A stretch of DNA of 64,000 bases from UBA1127 sp965116355 (GTDB lineage: Bacteria; Chloroflexota; Dehalococcoidia; Lucifugimonadales; UBA1127): assembly GCA_965116355.1 (NCBI GenBank), contig OZ220679.1, positions 2,418,001-2,482,000 on the forward strand, read 5' to 3'. Under the pieces are notes generated by a model. That model saw nothing but the letters and a program-made list of their open reading frames with translations, had not been told where the DNA came from and searched no databases. The translations under genes and the position numbers were made by a program. Shown one piece after another: positions 16,578-25,433 of the stretch. Position 1 is the first letter of the stretch. Every line of letters starts with the position of its first letter.

Positions 16578-17546
16578 CTACACGTGCCGCTCCAACACGA
16601 AGTCGCTGAGCTCCAGCAGCGCTCGCTTGGCCTCGGAGTCGGGCAGGGGCGCGAGGGCGTCGATGGCGCGGGCACGGAGCGTGCCGGCTTCCGCGTAGAC
16701 GTCGGCCATCACGCCGGAGTTGCGCACCATGTCAACGGCGAGCTCCATGTTCGCCTCGCGCTCGACTCCCTCGCAGACTGCGACCACGGGATTCTCGCTT
16801 GGGTAGCGCTCGACCAGCAGCAGGGCGGGCAGCGTCAGGACGCCCGAGGCGAGGTCGCTGCCCACGGGCTTGCCGATCTCCTCGGCGGAGCCCTCGAAGT
16901 CCAGGATGTCGTCGACCACCTGGAAGGCAGTGCCGAGGTTGCTGCCGAAGGTCCGGAACGCCTCGATGGTGCGCTCGTCGGCACCGCTCAGAATTGCGCC
17001 GGACTCCGCCGCGGTCGCGAAGAGGGAGCCCGTCTTCTTGAAGATGCGGTCGAAGTACTGATCGCGGGTCTGCCGCCACTGGTTGGCCATGAAGTGCTCG
17101 GTGAGCTGGCCGCTGGAGAGGTCCATGATGGTGCGGGAGAAGCCCTTGATGACGCGGATGTTCTCCGTGTTGCACACGTGGATGGCCGACGTTGCGAAGA
17201 GATAGTCGCCGACGAGGACGGCGACCTCGGGGCCCCACAGGCTGCTGAGGGTGGCGCGCCCGCGGCGAACGTCGGCGTTGTCGACGGTGTCGTCGTGGAT
17301 GAGGGTGGCGAGGTGGAGGAGCTCGACGGCGGCGCCCATGATGGCCGGCTTGTCCGTGTCGCAGCCGAGGATCTTCGAGACGAGCAGCGTGATTGAGGGC
17401 CGCACGCGCTTGCCCCGCACGGCGACGACGTGTTCCAGCAGGCCCTTGATGGGCTCCTCACTGCCGGACGCCACCTCCTCCAGGCTCTCTTCAACTCTGC
17501 GGAGCCCGTCAGCGATGGGCGCGTAGAAGCCGAGCACCGTCTCCAT
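16578..17546 (-). CDS. polyprenyl diphosphate synthase (trans type)
   Basis: All-trans prenyl chain elongation enzyme, 322 residues. The first Asp-rich motif is in LIHDDTVDNADVRRG and the second in FQVVDDILDFEG; KRVRPSITLL is the substrate-binding block. Residues before the first motif suggest a medium or long chain product (quinone side chain or similar), but the chain length cannot be read safely. It uses the IPP made by the dxr/ispG pathway. It lies 18 bases after metG on the same strand, likely co-transcribed. Confidence 0.92.
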   Translation of the reverse strand: METVLGFYAPIADGLRRVEESLEEVASGSEEPIKGLLEHVVAVRGKRVRPSITLLVSKILGCDTDKPAIMGAAVELLHLATLIHDDTVDNADVRRGRATLSSLWGPEVAVLVGDYLFATSAIHVCNTENIRVIKGFSRTIMDLSSGQLTEHFMANQWRQTRDQYFDRIFKKTGSLFATAAESGAILSGADERTIEAFRTFGSNLGTAFQVVDDILDFEGSAEEIGKPVGSDLASGVLTLPALLLVERYPSENPVVAVCEGVEREANMELAVDMVRNSGVMADVYAEAGTLRARAIDALAPLPDSEAKRALLELSDFVLERHV

Positions 17547-17564
17547 GCGTTCCTTTACCTTCCC

Positions 17565-19286
17565 TTACCGCGCGGTCTGCGCCTCAAGTATGGCCATCTC
17601 GCGCTCCACAGTGCCCTCGTCGAGCTTGGTGAAGAGCGGCGCCGGCGTTTGCAGCGCCTGACCGGCGGGCGGCGGGTTCACCGTCCAGCCGTCAGCCATG
17701 ATGTCCGAGTTGAAGCCGAGGAGCGCGTGCAGGCGCTCGCTGGCGTGGGGCATGAAGGGGTAGAGGGCCGTCTTGAGGGCCGCGATGGCCGTCAGCGCCG
17801 TGCTGAGCGTGGTGGCCGTGCGCTCCCGGTCCTCGCGGGCAGTGCGCCAGGGGGCCTTCAGATCTATGTAGCGGTTGGCGTCGGCGGCAAGGGCCATCGC
17901 CTTGCCGATGCCCTCCCGAAAGCGCGGTTCCGCGAGGCTGGCCGCGACGTCTTCCAGCGTCTGCGACGCCCGTTCGATGAGGGCGCGGTCGTCGTCGTCC
18001 AGGGGGCCCGCCGCGGGCACCAGTCCCTCGAAGTTGCGGTTCGTCAGCGTCAGGACGCGGTGGACGAGGTTGCCGTACGTCGCGACGAGCTCGTCGTTGT
18101 TGCGCCGGTAGAACTCGCGCCAGGAGAAGTCGGCGTCGCCGAACTCCGGCATGTTGGCCGAGAGGTAGTAGCGCAGCGGGTCCGGGTCGTAGCGCTCGAG
18201 GTAGTCGGGCACCCATACGGCCCAGTTCTGGGACGTCGAGAACTTCTGGCCCTCAAGCGAGAGGAACTCGTTTGCGGGGACGTTCACCGGCAGGTTGAGC
18301 TGACCCAGGTTGCCGTCGTCGCTGTAGCCGACGAGCATTCCGGGCCACACGATGGTGTGGAAGGGAATGTTGTCCTTGCCGATGAAGTAGTAGCCGCGCG
18401 TGTCCGGGTCCGTCCAGTAGTCGCGCCACGTACGCCCGTCCGTCCGGCCCTCCGACCACTCGATGGCGGCGGAGAGGTAGCCGGTGCAGGCCTCGAACCA
18501 CACGTAGATGCGCTTGCTCTCGTACCCCTCGAAGGGCAACGGCACGCCCCAGTCGACGTCGCGGGTGATGGCGCGGTCACGGAGGCCCTCGGTCAGCCAG
18601 TTCATCGTGAAGCCGTAGACATTGGGGCGCCAGATGCCCTGCCCCACGGACTCGACCCACGTACGGAGGCGCTCCTGCAGCGCGCTGAGCTTCAGGAAGA
18701 AGTGCTCGGACTCCTTCATCTCCGGCGTGGCGCCGCAGATGTGGCACCGCCAGTCGATGAGCTCGTGCGGGTCCAGGGTGCGGCCGCAGCGGTCGCACTG
18801 GTCGCCGCGGGCACGCTCGAAGCCGCAGTGGGGGCAGGTGCCGTCGACGTAGCGGTCGGGAAGGAAACGCTGGTCATTGGCGCAGAAGGCGTACTCGCCG
18901 GTCTCGGGGTAGATGAGGCCCTCGCGCATGAGGCCGAGGAAGAGATCGCCTACGACCTTGCGGTGGTTGTCCGTCCCCGTCGTGGTGTAGCGATCGAAAG
19001 AGATGCCGAGCTTGTCCCAGACGTCGAGGTACTGGGCGTGGTACTTGTCGACGACCTGCTGCGGGGTGAGGCCCTCGAGTTCGGCGCGGATGGTGATGGG
19101 CGTGCCGTGCTGGTCCGTGCCGGACACCATGAGCACGTCGTTGCCGCGAAGGCGGTGGTAGCGGGCGAAGATGTCGGCCGGAAGGTAGGCGCCGGCGATC
19201 TGACCGAGGTGCAGCGGGCCATTGGCATAGGGCCACGCCACGCCGATGAAGATGCGTTCTGGCACAGGTAGTACTCCGGTGTTCAA
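17565..19286 (-). CDS. metG: methionyl-tRNA synthetase
   Basis: Class I synthetase, 573 residues. The HIGH region is WPYANGPLHLGQIAGAY. Zinc knuckles are CPHCGFERARGDQCDRCG and a later CHIC. The KMSKS equivalent is QKFSTSQ. It lacks the C-terminal EMAP/tRNA-binding domain found in E. coli MetG. An alternative GTG about seven codons downstream (VPERIFIGVAW) is possible. It precedes the polyprenyl synthase gene. Confidence 0.95.
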   Translation of the reverse strand: MNTGVLPVPERIFIGVAWPYANGPLHLGQIAGAYLPADIFARYHRLRGNDVLMVSGTDQHGTPITIRAELEGLTPQQVVDKYHAQYLDVWDKLGISFDRYTTTGTDNHRKVVGDLFLGLMREGLIYPETGEYAFCANDQRFLPDRYVDGTCPHCGFERARGDQCDRCGRTLDPHELIDWRCHICGATPEMKESEHFFLKLSALQERLRTWVESVGQGIWRPNVYGFTMNWLTEGLRDRAITRDVDWGVPLPFEGYESKRIYVWFEACTGYLSAAIEWSEGRTDGRTWRDYWTDPDTRGYYFIGKDNIPFHTIVWPGMLVGYSDDGNLGQLNLPVNVPANEFLSLEGQKFSTSQNWAVWVPDYLERYDPDPLRYYLSANMPEFGDADFSWREFYRRNNDELVATYGNLVHRVLTLTNRNFEGLVPAAGPLDDDDRALIERASQTLEDVAASLAEPRFREGIGKAMALAADANRYIDLKAPWRTAREDRERTATTLSTALTAIAALKTALYPFMPHASERLHALLGFNSDIMADGWTVNPPPAGQALQTPAPLFTKLDEGTVEREMAILEAQTAR

Positions 19287-19444
19287 GGGACGATTGTGTC
19301 TCGCGGCTGCGAGTGCTTCCTAGAAGTCTACCACAGGGAAAAGGGCGTGGGGCCAAGGCGTCGTCTTTTGTTTGCCGCCTCGACCAAGACCGAAGGCAAC
19401 CTGTGATTGCGCCTTAGCCCTATAATGACAGTGGAGGTGCCGTC

Positions 19445-19714
19445 ATGGCGAGGGCGACTGCAAGGGACGGAACGGTCAAGGTTTGGGTGGAGCCTGAGTT
19501 GAGGCGGCAGGCCGAAGCTGCTTTAGAGGCAATTGGCTTGACGCCCTCTGATGCAGTCGCATTGCTTTACAGGTACATTGCGGCGGACGGCGACTTGCCG
19601 CAGGACTTGCACATTCCAAACGAAGAAACCCTGCAGGTCATCGATGATGCGCGGAAGGGTGTTGGGGTGGAGGCGTACGAAACGCTTGATGATCTCAAGG
19701 CCGAATTCCGTTAG
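19445..19714 (+). CDS. RelB/DinJ-family antitoxin
   Basis: 89 residues. An N-terminal ribbon-helix-helix region (GTVKVWVEPELRRQAEAALE, then AIGLTPSDAVALLYRYIA) is typical of RelB/DinJ. The C-terminal half is acidic and presumably binds the toxin. GGAGGT lies six bases before ATG 19445, and TATAAT at 19421-19426 is a likely -10. A YafQ-like toxin starts three bases after its stop. Confidence 0.9.
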   Translation: MARATARDGTVKVWVEPELRRQAEAALEAIGLTPSDAVALLYRYIAADGDLPQDLHIPNEETLQVIDDARKGVGVEAYETLDDLKAEFR

Positions 19715-19717
19715 CCG

Positions 19718-19984
19718 ATGCGCGTCCAGACAACCAGCAGATTCAAGCGAGACTTACGCCTGGCCCAGCGCCGTGGCCGCGACCTGGACAAACTCTGGGC
19801 TATTGTGGAACTGCTCGAGACTGCCTCCCCAGTACCTCCCCAACACAAACCACATCCTCTTTTAGGCCCGTACGCGGGTACTTGGGAATGTCACATTGAA
19901 TCGGACTGGCTGTTGATCTGGGCGACCGAACAAGACACAGTCCGGCTTCTCCGAACCGGGACGCACTCCGACCTGTTTCGCTAG
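19718..19984 (+). CDS. YafQ-family mRNA interferase toxin
   Basis: 88 residues. The start MRVQTTSRFKRDLRLAQRRG and the later PHPLLGPYAGTWECHIESDW, LLIWATEQDTVRLLRTGTHS, ending DLFR match YafQ/RelE-type endoribonucleases. Conserved His residues (in KPHPL, CHIE and THSDLF) fit the YafQ active site. Read in the same operon as the RelB/DinJ antitoxin. Intact frame. Confidence 0.9.
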   Translation: MRVQTTSRFKRDLRLAQRRGRDLDKLWAIVELLETASPVPPQHKPHPLLGPYAGTWECHIESDWLLIWATEQDTVRLLRTGTHSDLFR

Positions 19985-20079
19985 GGGATTCGACCGAGCT
20001 TCGCCTACCAAAAACGCATAGCCAGCACTTTGGAATTGCGTTAGTGGAAGGTGTTGGTGAGAGAGCTGGCGCGCTCTGG

Positions 20080-20997
20080 CTAGAACACAAAGAGCGGGTT
20101 CTCCTCGGTGATGATGCGGTCTTCCGACGCCAGGGCGGCGCGGATGTATGGTGGGAGCGCGAACAGCGCGGAGTGGATGACGCCGTCGTAGAAATCCAGG
20201 GGCGCGATGCCCCGCTCGGCGAGACGGGCGTCGACCTCGGCCGGCGTCAGGTCCGCGGGGTTGGGGCCCAGCGATGCGACGTTGAATCCCCACGTTTCCC
20301 CGAAGGACTGCATGTGCACGCTGTACGGCACGACCGTCGGGAAGACCTCGCGGAGGGTGCGGTTGATGGCGGTGAAGACCTCGGTGTAGTTGATGACGCT
20401 GGCGGGCCCGGACTGGGTGACGAGCAGGCCGCCGGGGTTCAGTTTGTCCCGGAGCATCTCGTAGAAGCTGCGGGTGTAGAGGAGGTAGGCCGGGCCGCCC
20501 TCCATCGGGTCGGGCAGGTCCAGCAGGATGACGTCGAAGCGTTCCGGCGTGCCCTGGAGGTACGCGGAGGCGTCGTTGATCTGGAGGTCGAGGCGCGGAT
20601 CATCGAAGGCGCCCTGGTGGTGTTCCTGCAGGTATTCGCGACACAGGTCGACCACCTCGGCGTCGAGGTCGATCATCACGGCCCGCTTCACCGTGTTGTG
20701 GCGAAGCGCCTCGCGGGCCGTGGCGCCCTCCCCGCCGCCGGCGATGCAGACCGTCTCGGGGCTCGGGTGCGCCAGCATGACCGGGTGGACGAGGCTCTGA
20801 TGATAGATGAACTCGTCCGCCTGCGATGACTGCGTCTTGCCGTCGAGGACAAGGCAGCGGCCAAAGCACCCGTTTTCGAGCACCTCAACGGTCTGGTACT
20901 TGCTCTTCCCCGAGAACACCACGCCCTTGATGCTGGTCAGCTGGACCAGATCAGGCGTGATGCGCTCTATGTACCATTTAGTGGGGTCGCCTAACAT
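20080..20997 (-). CDS. speE: spermidine synthase (polyamine aminopropyltransferase)
   Basis: Transfers aminopropyl from decarboxylated SAM to putrescine or a related amine. 305 residues. The SAM-binding motif GGGEGATAREALRH, the substrate motif SQADEFIYHQSLVHP and the catalytic region LLDLPDPMEGGPAYLLY are present. It lies 15 bases after speD on the same strand, which supplies its aminopropyl donor. Confidence 0.94.
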   Translation of the reverse strand: MLGDPTKWYIERITPDLVQLTSIKGVVFSGKSKYQTVEVLENGCFGRCLVLDGKTQSSQADEFIYHQSLVHPVMLAHPSPETVCIAGGGEGATAREALRHNTVKRAVMIDLDAEVVDLCREYLQEHHQGAFDDPRLDLQINDASAYLQGTPERFDVILLDLPDPMEGGPAYLLYTRSFYEMLRDKLNPGGLLVTQSGPASVINYTEVFTAINRTLREVFPTVVPYSVHMQSFGETWGFNVASLGPNPADLTPAEVDARLAERGIAPLDFYDGVIHSALFALPPYIRAALASEDRIITEENPLFVF

Positions 20998-21012
20998 AAA
21001 CGCTCGTGCATT

Positions 21013-21384
21013 CTAGGCTTCAGCGCCCGCCAGCTGCTTCAGCATGCCGCGCGCCAGTTGCTGGACGGACGACGACTTGCTTTCAAACTTCTCCGCGATG
21101 ATTGCGGCGGCTTCGTGGGGGCTGAAACCTTCGCCGCAGGTGAAGATGTCTGCTGCGGCGTACCCATACTCCGGCCACGTATGGATACAAAGGTGGGATT
21201 CTGCGATGGCAATCACGCCGGTGACACCCTGCGGCGAGAACTTGTGGAACGTGTTTCCGATAATTGTGGCACCTGTAGCCTCGGCGGCGTCCAGGAGGGT
21301 CTGCTGCACGTAGTCAAGGTCGTCCAACAGATCCGACCGACACTCCTGTAGCTCCAAGATCAGGTGTACTCCGAGCGCATTCAA
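21013..21384 (-). CDS. speD: S-adenosylmethionine decarboxylase proenzyme (prokaryotic class)
   Basis: Pyruvoyl-dependent decarboxylase, 123 residues. Self-cleavage is expected between Glu and Ser in IAIAESHLCIHTWPEYGYAA, where the Ser becomes the pyruvoyl group. The downstream DIFTCG carries the catalytic Cys. It precedes speE in a two-gene polyamine operon. Confidence 0.95.
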   Translation of the reverse strand: MNALGVHLILELQECRSDLLDDLDYVQQTLLDAAEATGATIIGNTFHKFSPQGVTGVIAIAESHLCIHTWPEYGYAAADIFTCGEGFSPHEAAAIIAEKFESKSSSVQQLARGMLKQLAGAEA

Positions 21385-21427
21385 TCACCGCCCCTCCTAT
21401 TGGATTTGGCCATAAGGCCGAACCCCT

Positions 21428-21455
21428 ATTATACTTTGCAGGGTGCTATGCGCAA
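21428..21455 (-). promoter_or_regulatory. predicted promoter of speD-speE
   Basis: On the minus strand TTGCGC (21455-21450), 16 bases, then TATAAT (21433-21428). Transcription would start near 21421, about 37 bases before the speD ATG. Confidence 0.6.
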
Positions 21456-21630
21456 CCCCCCGCCCGTATTGCGAAACCTTTGAGCGGCACAGCATTTTCA
21501 TGAATCCTGAACGAACGCAATTTCCCGTCGCGCCCTCAGCCAGGCTCGCCTGCGCGGGCTCCGGCCGGGTGCGCCCGCCGGCCGGCGACAAGCGACAACA
21601 CGCCGCGGACTCCGAGACGGCGGGACCGGC

Positions 21631-22356
21631 GTGACATCGACGCATCCCGCAGTCAGCGCGGCCGGGCTGGCCAAGCGTTTCGGCGCGCGCCCGGCGCTGC
21701 GAGGGCTCGACCTCGATCTGGAGTGGGGCAGCGTGCTCACGCTCTTCGGGCCCAACGGCGCGGGCAAGACGACGCTACTCCGCACCCTCGCCGGGCTGAC
21801 GCGGCCGAGCGGCGGGGCACTCCACATCGCGGGGGTCGATGCTGCCCGGCGGCGCGCCGACGTGCGGCACCTCGTCGGCGTCGTGATGCACCAGACGTTT
21901 CTGTACGACGACCTCACCGTTGCCGAGAACCTCCGCTTCTATGCCCGGATGTACGGGCTTGGCGCCTCGGGAAGCAGCCGCGCGACGGAGGTGGCCGACG
22001 CGCTTGGGCTGGGGGCCATGATGAGCGCCCGCGTCAGGACGCTTTCGAACGGCATGCAGAAGCGGGCGGCCCTTGCCCGCGCCGTCCTCCATCGCCCGCC
22101 GCTGCTGCTGCTCGACGAGCCGGAGACGGGGCTCGACGTGGATGCTATGTCGGCGCTGGAGTCGCTGCTGGCGCAGCACCGGGAGGCCGGGGGAAGCGCC
22201 ATCGTCACGACGCACGGCGTCGAGCAGGGACTTCGCATCGGCGACCGCGCGGCCATTCTGCACGGCGGGCGCGTCGTCCAAGACGCCTCGACGAATGACC
22301 TGGACGCCGACGCCTTTCGGCGTGTCTACGCCGAGCGGACGGGGGGAGACCTGTGA
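21631..22356 (+). CDS. ccmA: heme exporter ATP-binding protein CcmA
   Basis: ABC ATPase of cytochrome c maturation system I, 241 residues. Walker A GPNGAGKTTLLRTL, signature LSNGMQKRAALARA (LSxGMxxR type), Walker B LLLLDEPETGLD, and H-loop TTHG. The GTG at 21631 is taken as start. ccmB, ccmC and a CcmD-like gene follow on the same strand. CcmABC(D) releases holo-CcmE in known systems, but no ccmE, ccmF or ccmH is within the window. Confidence 0.9.
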   Translation: MTSTHPAVSAAGLAKRFGARPALRGLDLDLEWGSVLTLFGPNGAGKTTLLRTLAGLTRPSGGALHIAGVDAARRRADVRHLVGVVMHQTFLYDDLTVAENLRFYARMYGLGASGSSRATEVADALGLGAMMSARVRTLSNGMQKRAALARAVLHRPPLLLLDEPETGLDVDAMSALESLLAQHREAGGSAIVTTHGVEQGLRIGDRAAILHGGRVVQDASTNDLDADAFRRVYAERTGGDL

Positions 22357-22377
22357 GCGAATCGAAGGCGGCGCGCC

Positions 22378-23076
22378 ATGGATGACCGGCGGGCCCGTTC
22401 GGGCGCTTCCTGGTGGTCGGCGGTGTTCGCCGTCCTGTGGAAGGACCTGCTTCTCGAGAGCCGGACGCGGGAGATCGTGACGCCCATCGTCGTGTTCTCG
22501 CTGCTGGTCATTGTCATCTTCAGCTTCGTGCTGGACCCGAACCCGCGGCTGGCGGAGGCCTTCGCGCCGGGGGCGCTATGGGTGGCGTTCACCTTCGCGG
22601 GGATTCTGGGGTTGAACCGCACCTTCGCGTTGGAGAAGGAGCGGGGCGGGATGGAGGGGCTGCTGCTGAGCCCGGTGGGCCGCGACGCGCTCTACGCGGG
22701 CAAGATGCTGGGAGCCTTTCTCTTCATGCTGTTGGTCGAGGCGATCATGCTCCCGGCGTTCTCCGTGGTGTTCAACCTGCCGTTGCTGGAGCCGGGGCTG
22801 TGGCTCGTCGTCGTCCTCGCCACGTTCGGGTTCGCGACGGTTGGCGCGGCGTTCTCGGCGATGGCGGTGAACACTCGGGCGAGGGAGATCCTGCTGCCGG
22901 TGCTCTTCTTCCCCGTAGCCGCGCCTGTTATCATAGCTGCGGCGGAAGCGACGAGGGCGGTGTACGCCGGCGATGCCTTCGCGGACTACGGCAACTGGAT
23001 TGGACTCATCGCCGCCTTCGACGTCATCTTCGCCGTCGTCGCGGCTGCAACCTTCGAGTTCATTGTGAGCGAATAG
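22378..23076 (+). CDS. ccmB: heme exporter protein CcmB
   Basis: Membrane subunit of the CcmABC transporter, 232 residues with about six hydrophobic segments. The start ... SAVFAVLWKDLLLESRTRE and the central NRTFALEKERGGMEGLLLSP are recognisable CcmB sequences. Start ATG 22378 is 22 bases after ccmA. The ccmA-ccmB order is conserved in system I operons. Confidence 0.9.
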   Translation: MDDRRARSGASWWSAVFAVLWKDLLLESRTREIVTPIVVFSLLVIVIFSFVLDPNPRLAEAFAPGALWVAFTFAGILGLNRTFALEKERGGMEGLLLSPVGRDALYAGKMLGAFLFMLLVEAIMLPAFSVVFNLPLLEPGLWLVVVLATFGFATVGAAFSAMAVNTRAREILLPVLFFPVAAPVIIAAAEATRAVYAGDAFADYGNWIGLIAAFDVIFAVVAAATFEFIVSE

Positions 23077-23101
23077 CGCCCATGTCGAGGAGCGTCATCG
23101 T

Positions 23102-23830
23102 ATGACCGTGCGGCTGTCCCTGCTTGGTGTGAGGCTAGCAGTGTCGGTCAGTGTTAGCGTTTCATCCATGTCCCTGCTTGGCCTCAGTGCGGGCCTCATG
23201 CTTGCGGCGCTGGCAATGACGTTCCTGTATGCGCCAACCGACGCCGTCCTCGGCATCTCGCAGCGGATCTTCTACGTGCACGTGCCGCTGGCACTCGTGG
23301 GCTTTCTGGCCTTCGCGGTGGTCGCGGTGTGCAGCATCGGCTACCTGTGGAAGGGCAGCGAGCGCATGGACAACGTGGCGTACGCGGCCGCGGAAATCGG
23401 CGTGCTGTTCACCTCGCTGATGCTCATCACGGGCATGCTGTGGGCCAAGCCGGCGTGGGGGGTGTGGTGGTCGTGGTCGCCGCAGCTTACGACGTCGCTG
23501 ATTCTCTGGTTCCTCTACGTGGCCTACCTCATGCTGCGGGCCTACGCGCCGCCCGGCGAAACGGCGGCGCGCTACGCAGCGGTGCTCGGCATCATCGGCT
23601 TCATCGACGTGCCGATCGTGTACATGGCGGCGCGGTGGTGGCGGGACCTGCACCCGAACAAGGTGCTGGGCCCGCTGGCGGAGGACTCGGCGCTGGAGCC
23701 GTCGATGCAGCTCACGTTCCTCGTCAGCATGTTCGCATTCATGGCGCTCTTTGCGTGGCTGCTGACGGAGCGGACGGAGCTTCGGCGGCAGGAAACTCAA
23801 CTGGAACGGATGCGGTACACCTATGGCTAA
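23102..23830 (+). CDS. ccmC: heme exporter protein CcmC (cytochrome c assembly protein)
   Basis: Heme-handling membrane protein, 242 residues with six predicted membrane helices. The Trp-rich signature reads WGVWWSWSPQLTTSLILW. Classic CcmC has WGxxWxWD, so the Asp position is Ser here. His residues for heme are in FYVHVPLAL and near residue 180 (WWRDLHPNK). The first 20 or so residues from ATG 23102 look atypical; the protein could start at ATG 23168. It overlaps the CcmD-like gene by eight bases. Confidence 0.88.
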   Translation: MTVRLSLLGVRLAVSVSVSVSSMSLLGLSAGLMLAALAMTFLYAPTDAVLGISQRIFYVHVPLALVGFLAFAVVAVCSIGYLWKGSERMDNVAYAAAEIGVLFTSLMLITGMLWAKPAWGVWWSWSPQLTTSLILWFLYVAYLMLRAYAPPGETAARYAAVLGIIGFIDVPIVYMAARWWRDLHPNKVLGPLAEDSALEPSMQLTFLVSMFAFMALFAWLLTERTELRRQETQLERMRYTYG

Positions 23831-24041
23831 GCACAAAGCAACCCTCATCGCGGCCATCCTGCTCGCGCTCCCAGCCCTCGGCGCGGAGGGCGAGGACTTT
23901 CTGCCATTCCTCTTTGCGGCGTTCGCCGTCACGTGGGTGGCGTTCTTCGCCTACGCCTTCTTCATTACTCGGAAGCAGGCGGACCTGAAGCAGGAGATCG
24001 AGACGCTGCGCGCCATGCAGGGCGAGGACGACGACGCGTAA
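23823..24041 (+). CDS. CcmD-like small membrane protein
   Basis: 72 residues. An N-terminal hydrophobic stretch (possibly a signal) is followed by one membrane helix FLFAAFAVTWVAFFAYAFFI and a charged, helical tail (RKQADLKQEIETLRAM). Size, topology and position directly after ccmC, with an eight-base overlap, match CcmD, which links CcmC to the ABC transporter. Sequence conservation in this family is low, so context carries most of the weight. Confidence 0.7.
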   Translation: MAKHKATLIAAILLALPALGAEGEDFLPFLFAAFAVTWVAFFAYAFFITRKQADLKQEIETLRAMQGEDDDA

Positions 24042-24182
24042 CGTTTCCTCGCCCTGCAGACTGCATCGGGGACGAAAGAGCCCTACCCTTTGAGCGTCGC
24101 AAGCGACTGATAGAAGCAATGAGAGTCTGAAGCTAGAAATGTCTTACCTGCAGATCCCCAGAAGCACATAGAGAATAGGCCC

Positions 24183-24641
24183 ATGAATGTCGAAGTGAAT
24201 CTAGAGTCCCCTTTGCAGGAAGACGTCGTCCAGATGATCAGAGCACTGGACGCGTATCTTGAGTCGTTGTACCCATCCGACAGCAATCACCTGCTTGAGG
24301 TGGAAGCCTTGGCCGGTGAGAATGTTCGGTTTCTTGTCGCTCGTGTGGAGAGCAGAGCCGTAGGCTGCGGCGCCCTGCTGCTGGACCCGCGCGGCTACGG
24401 AGAAATCAAAAGAATGTACGTGGACTCGGAACAAAGAGGGCTAGGGATTGGGAGAGCAATCCTTCGCGAGCTTGAGAAGCTGGCCGTGGAGGAGGACCAG
24501 AAGATAGTTCGGTTGGAGACTGGCGTAGAACAGCATCCTGCGCTTCAACTCTACCGTAGCGCCGGATATAGCGAATGTGGACCCTTTGGTGACTATGAGC
24601 TTGACCCGCTGTCTGTATTCATGGAAAAGCTGCTGGTGTAA
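24183..24641 (+). CDS. GNAT-family N-acetyltransferase
   Basis: 152 residues. The acetyl-CoA binding motif A is visible as KRMYVDSEQRGLGIGRAIL, with Q-R-G-L-G-I-G as the pyrophosphate loop. The later LYRSAGYSECGPFG is typical of motif B and the C-terminal strand. Substrate unknown. The ribosome site before ATG 24183 is weak. Codon use is less GC-biased than in its neighbours, which could hint at acquisition. Confidence 0.85.
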   Translation: MNVEVNLESPLQEDVVQMIRALDAYLESLYPSDSNHLLEVEALAGENVRFLVARVESRAVGCGALLLDPRGYGEIKRMYVDSEQRGLGIGRAILRELEKLAVEEDQKIVRLETGVEQHPALQLYRSAGYSECGPFGDYELDPLSVFMEKLLV

Positions 24642-24809
24642 ATAAGGAGAACCCTGGCGTTCGAACGCCGCATATACGCCTGCTCAAAAATGTTTGCGTT
24701 CTGGGAACCTTCCGTGCAAGGCCCGCTTCGCAGAATGCGCTCGAGCTTATACTGTCCCCCGTTGCGCCCCTGTGCTATCGTGTGCCCACGACGCCGGAGG
24801 AGGCCTGCC

Positions 24810-25283
24810 ATGCCTACGAAGCGACCAAACGAGCGGTACCTGGGACAGGAGATGCGCGTCCCGATCTCCGAGGACGGGCAGGTGGCGGCCTATGTCTGGC
24901 CGGTGCGCATCGTCAGGATTGGCGGCATTCCTTGCGGCGGACCCACCGTCGGCATCGACGTCCGCAACCAGGAGGTCGCCCGCTTCGACTGCCACCAGGC
25001 GCGCGGGCACTGGCACGGCGGCCTGTACGACCCGGAGCACCCCAACGCTTCACAGAAGGAGTTCCCGGAGGGCCTGAAGGAAGTCGCCGAGCAGGTGGCG
25101 TGGGCCTTCGGGAAGATCCGGGACGACGCAGCGGACCTCGTGCGGGCGGCCGAGTTCGGCGACGAGGCCGACGGCGTGCAGCCGGAGATGGTCGTGGCGG
25201 CGGTCGAGGCGCTCTCAGAGCACCTCGCGGCGCAGGGCGACCTTCGCGGCAAGGCCGTTGCGGACAACCTCATCCAGGGTTAG
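24810..25283 (+). CDS. conserved hypothetical protein
   Basis: 157 residues with no recognised domain: MPTKRPNERYLGQEMRVPIS at the start, a central His-rich segment (FDCHQARGHWHGGLYD), then a helical C-terminal half. GGAGGAGG lies about seven bases before ATG 24810. The longer frame from 24690 lacks a ribosome site. It lies alone between the GNAT gene and ilvA. Confidence 0.65.
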   Translation: MPTKRPNERYLGQEMRVPISEDGQVAAYVWPVRIVRIGGIPCGGPTVGIDVRNQEVARFDCHQARGHWHGGLYDPEHPNASQKEFPEGLKEVAEQVAWAFGKIRDDAADLVRAAEFGDEADGVQPEMVVAAVEALSEHLAAQGDLRGKAVADNLIQG

Positions 25284-25433
25284 AGCAACTCCCGGCCATC
25301 CCCCTTTCATGCTCCGCTGGGCGGCCGCAGGTGTGCGGCCCATCTGAGCTCTTGCATTCTTCCGTGCTGTCACGCTTCGGCAACTCTCGTACACTATACC
25401 TGTAGATTGCCGGTAACGAGGGAGTGATCGGAG

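Noticed and set aside
24690..24809. longer start for the hypothetical protein at 24.8 kb
   Set aside because: No ribosome site upstream and composition differs from the rest; ATG 24810 has GGAGGAGG.
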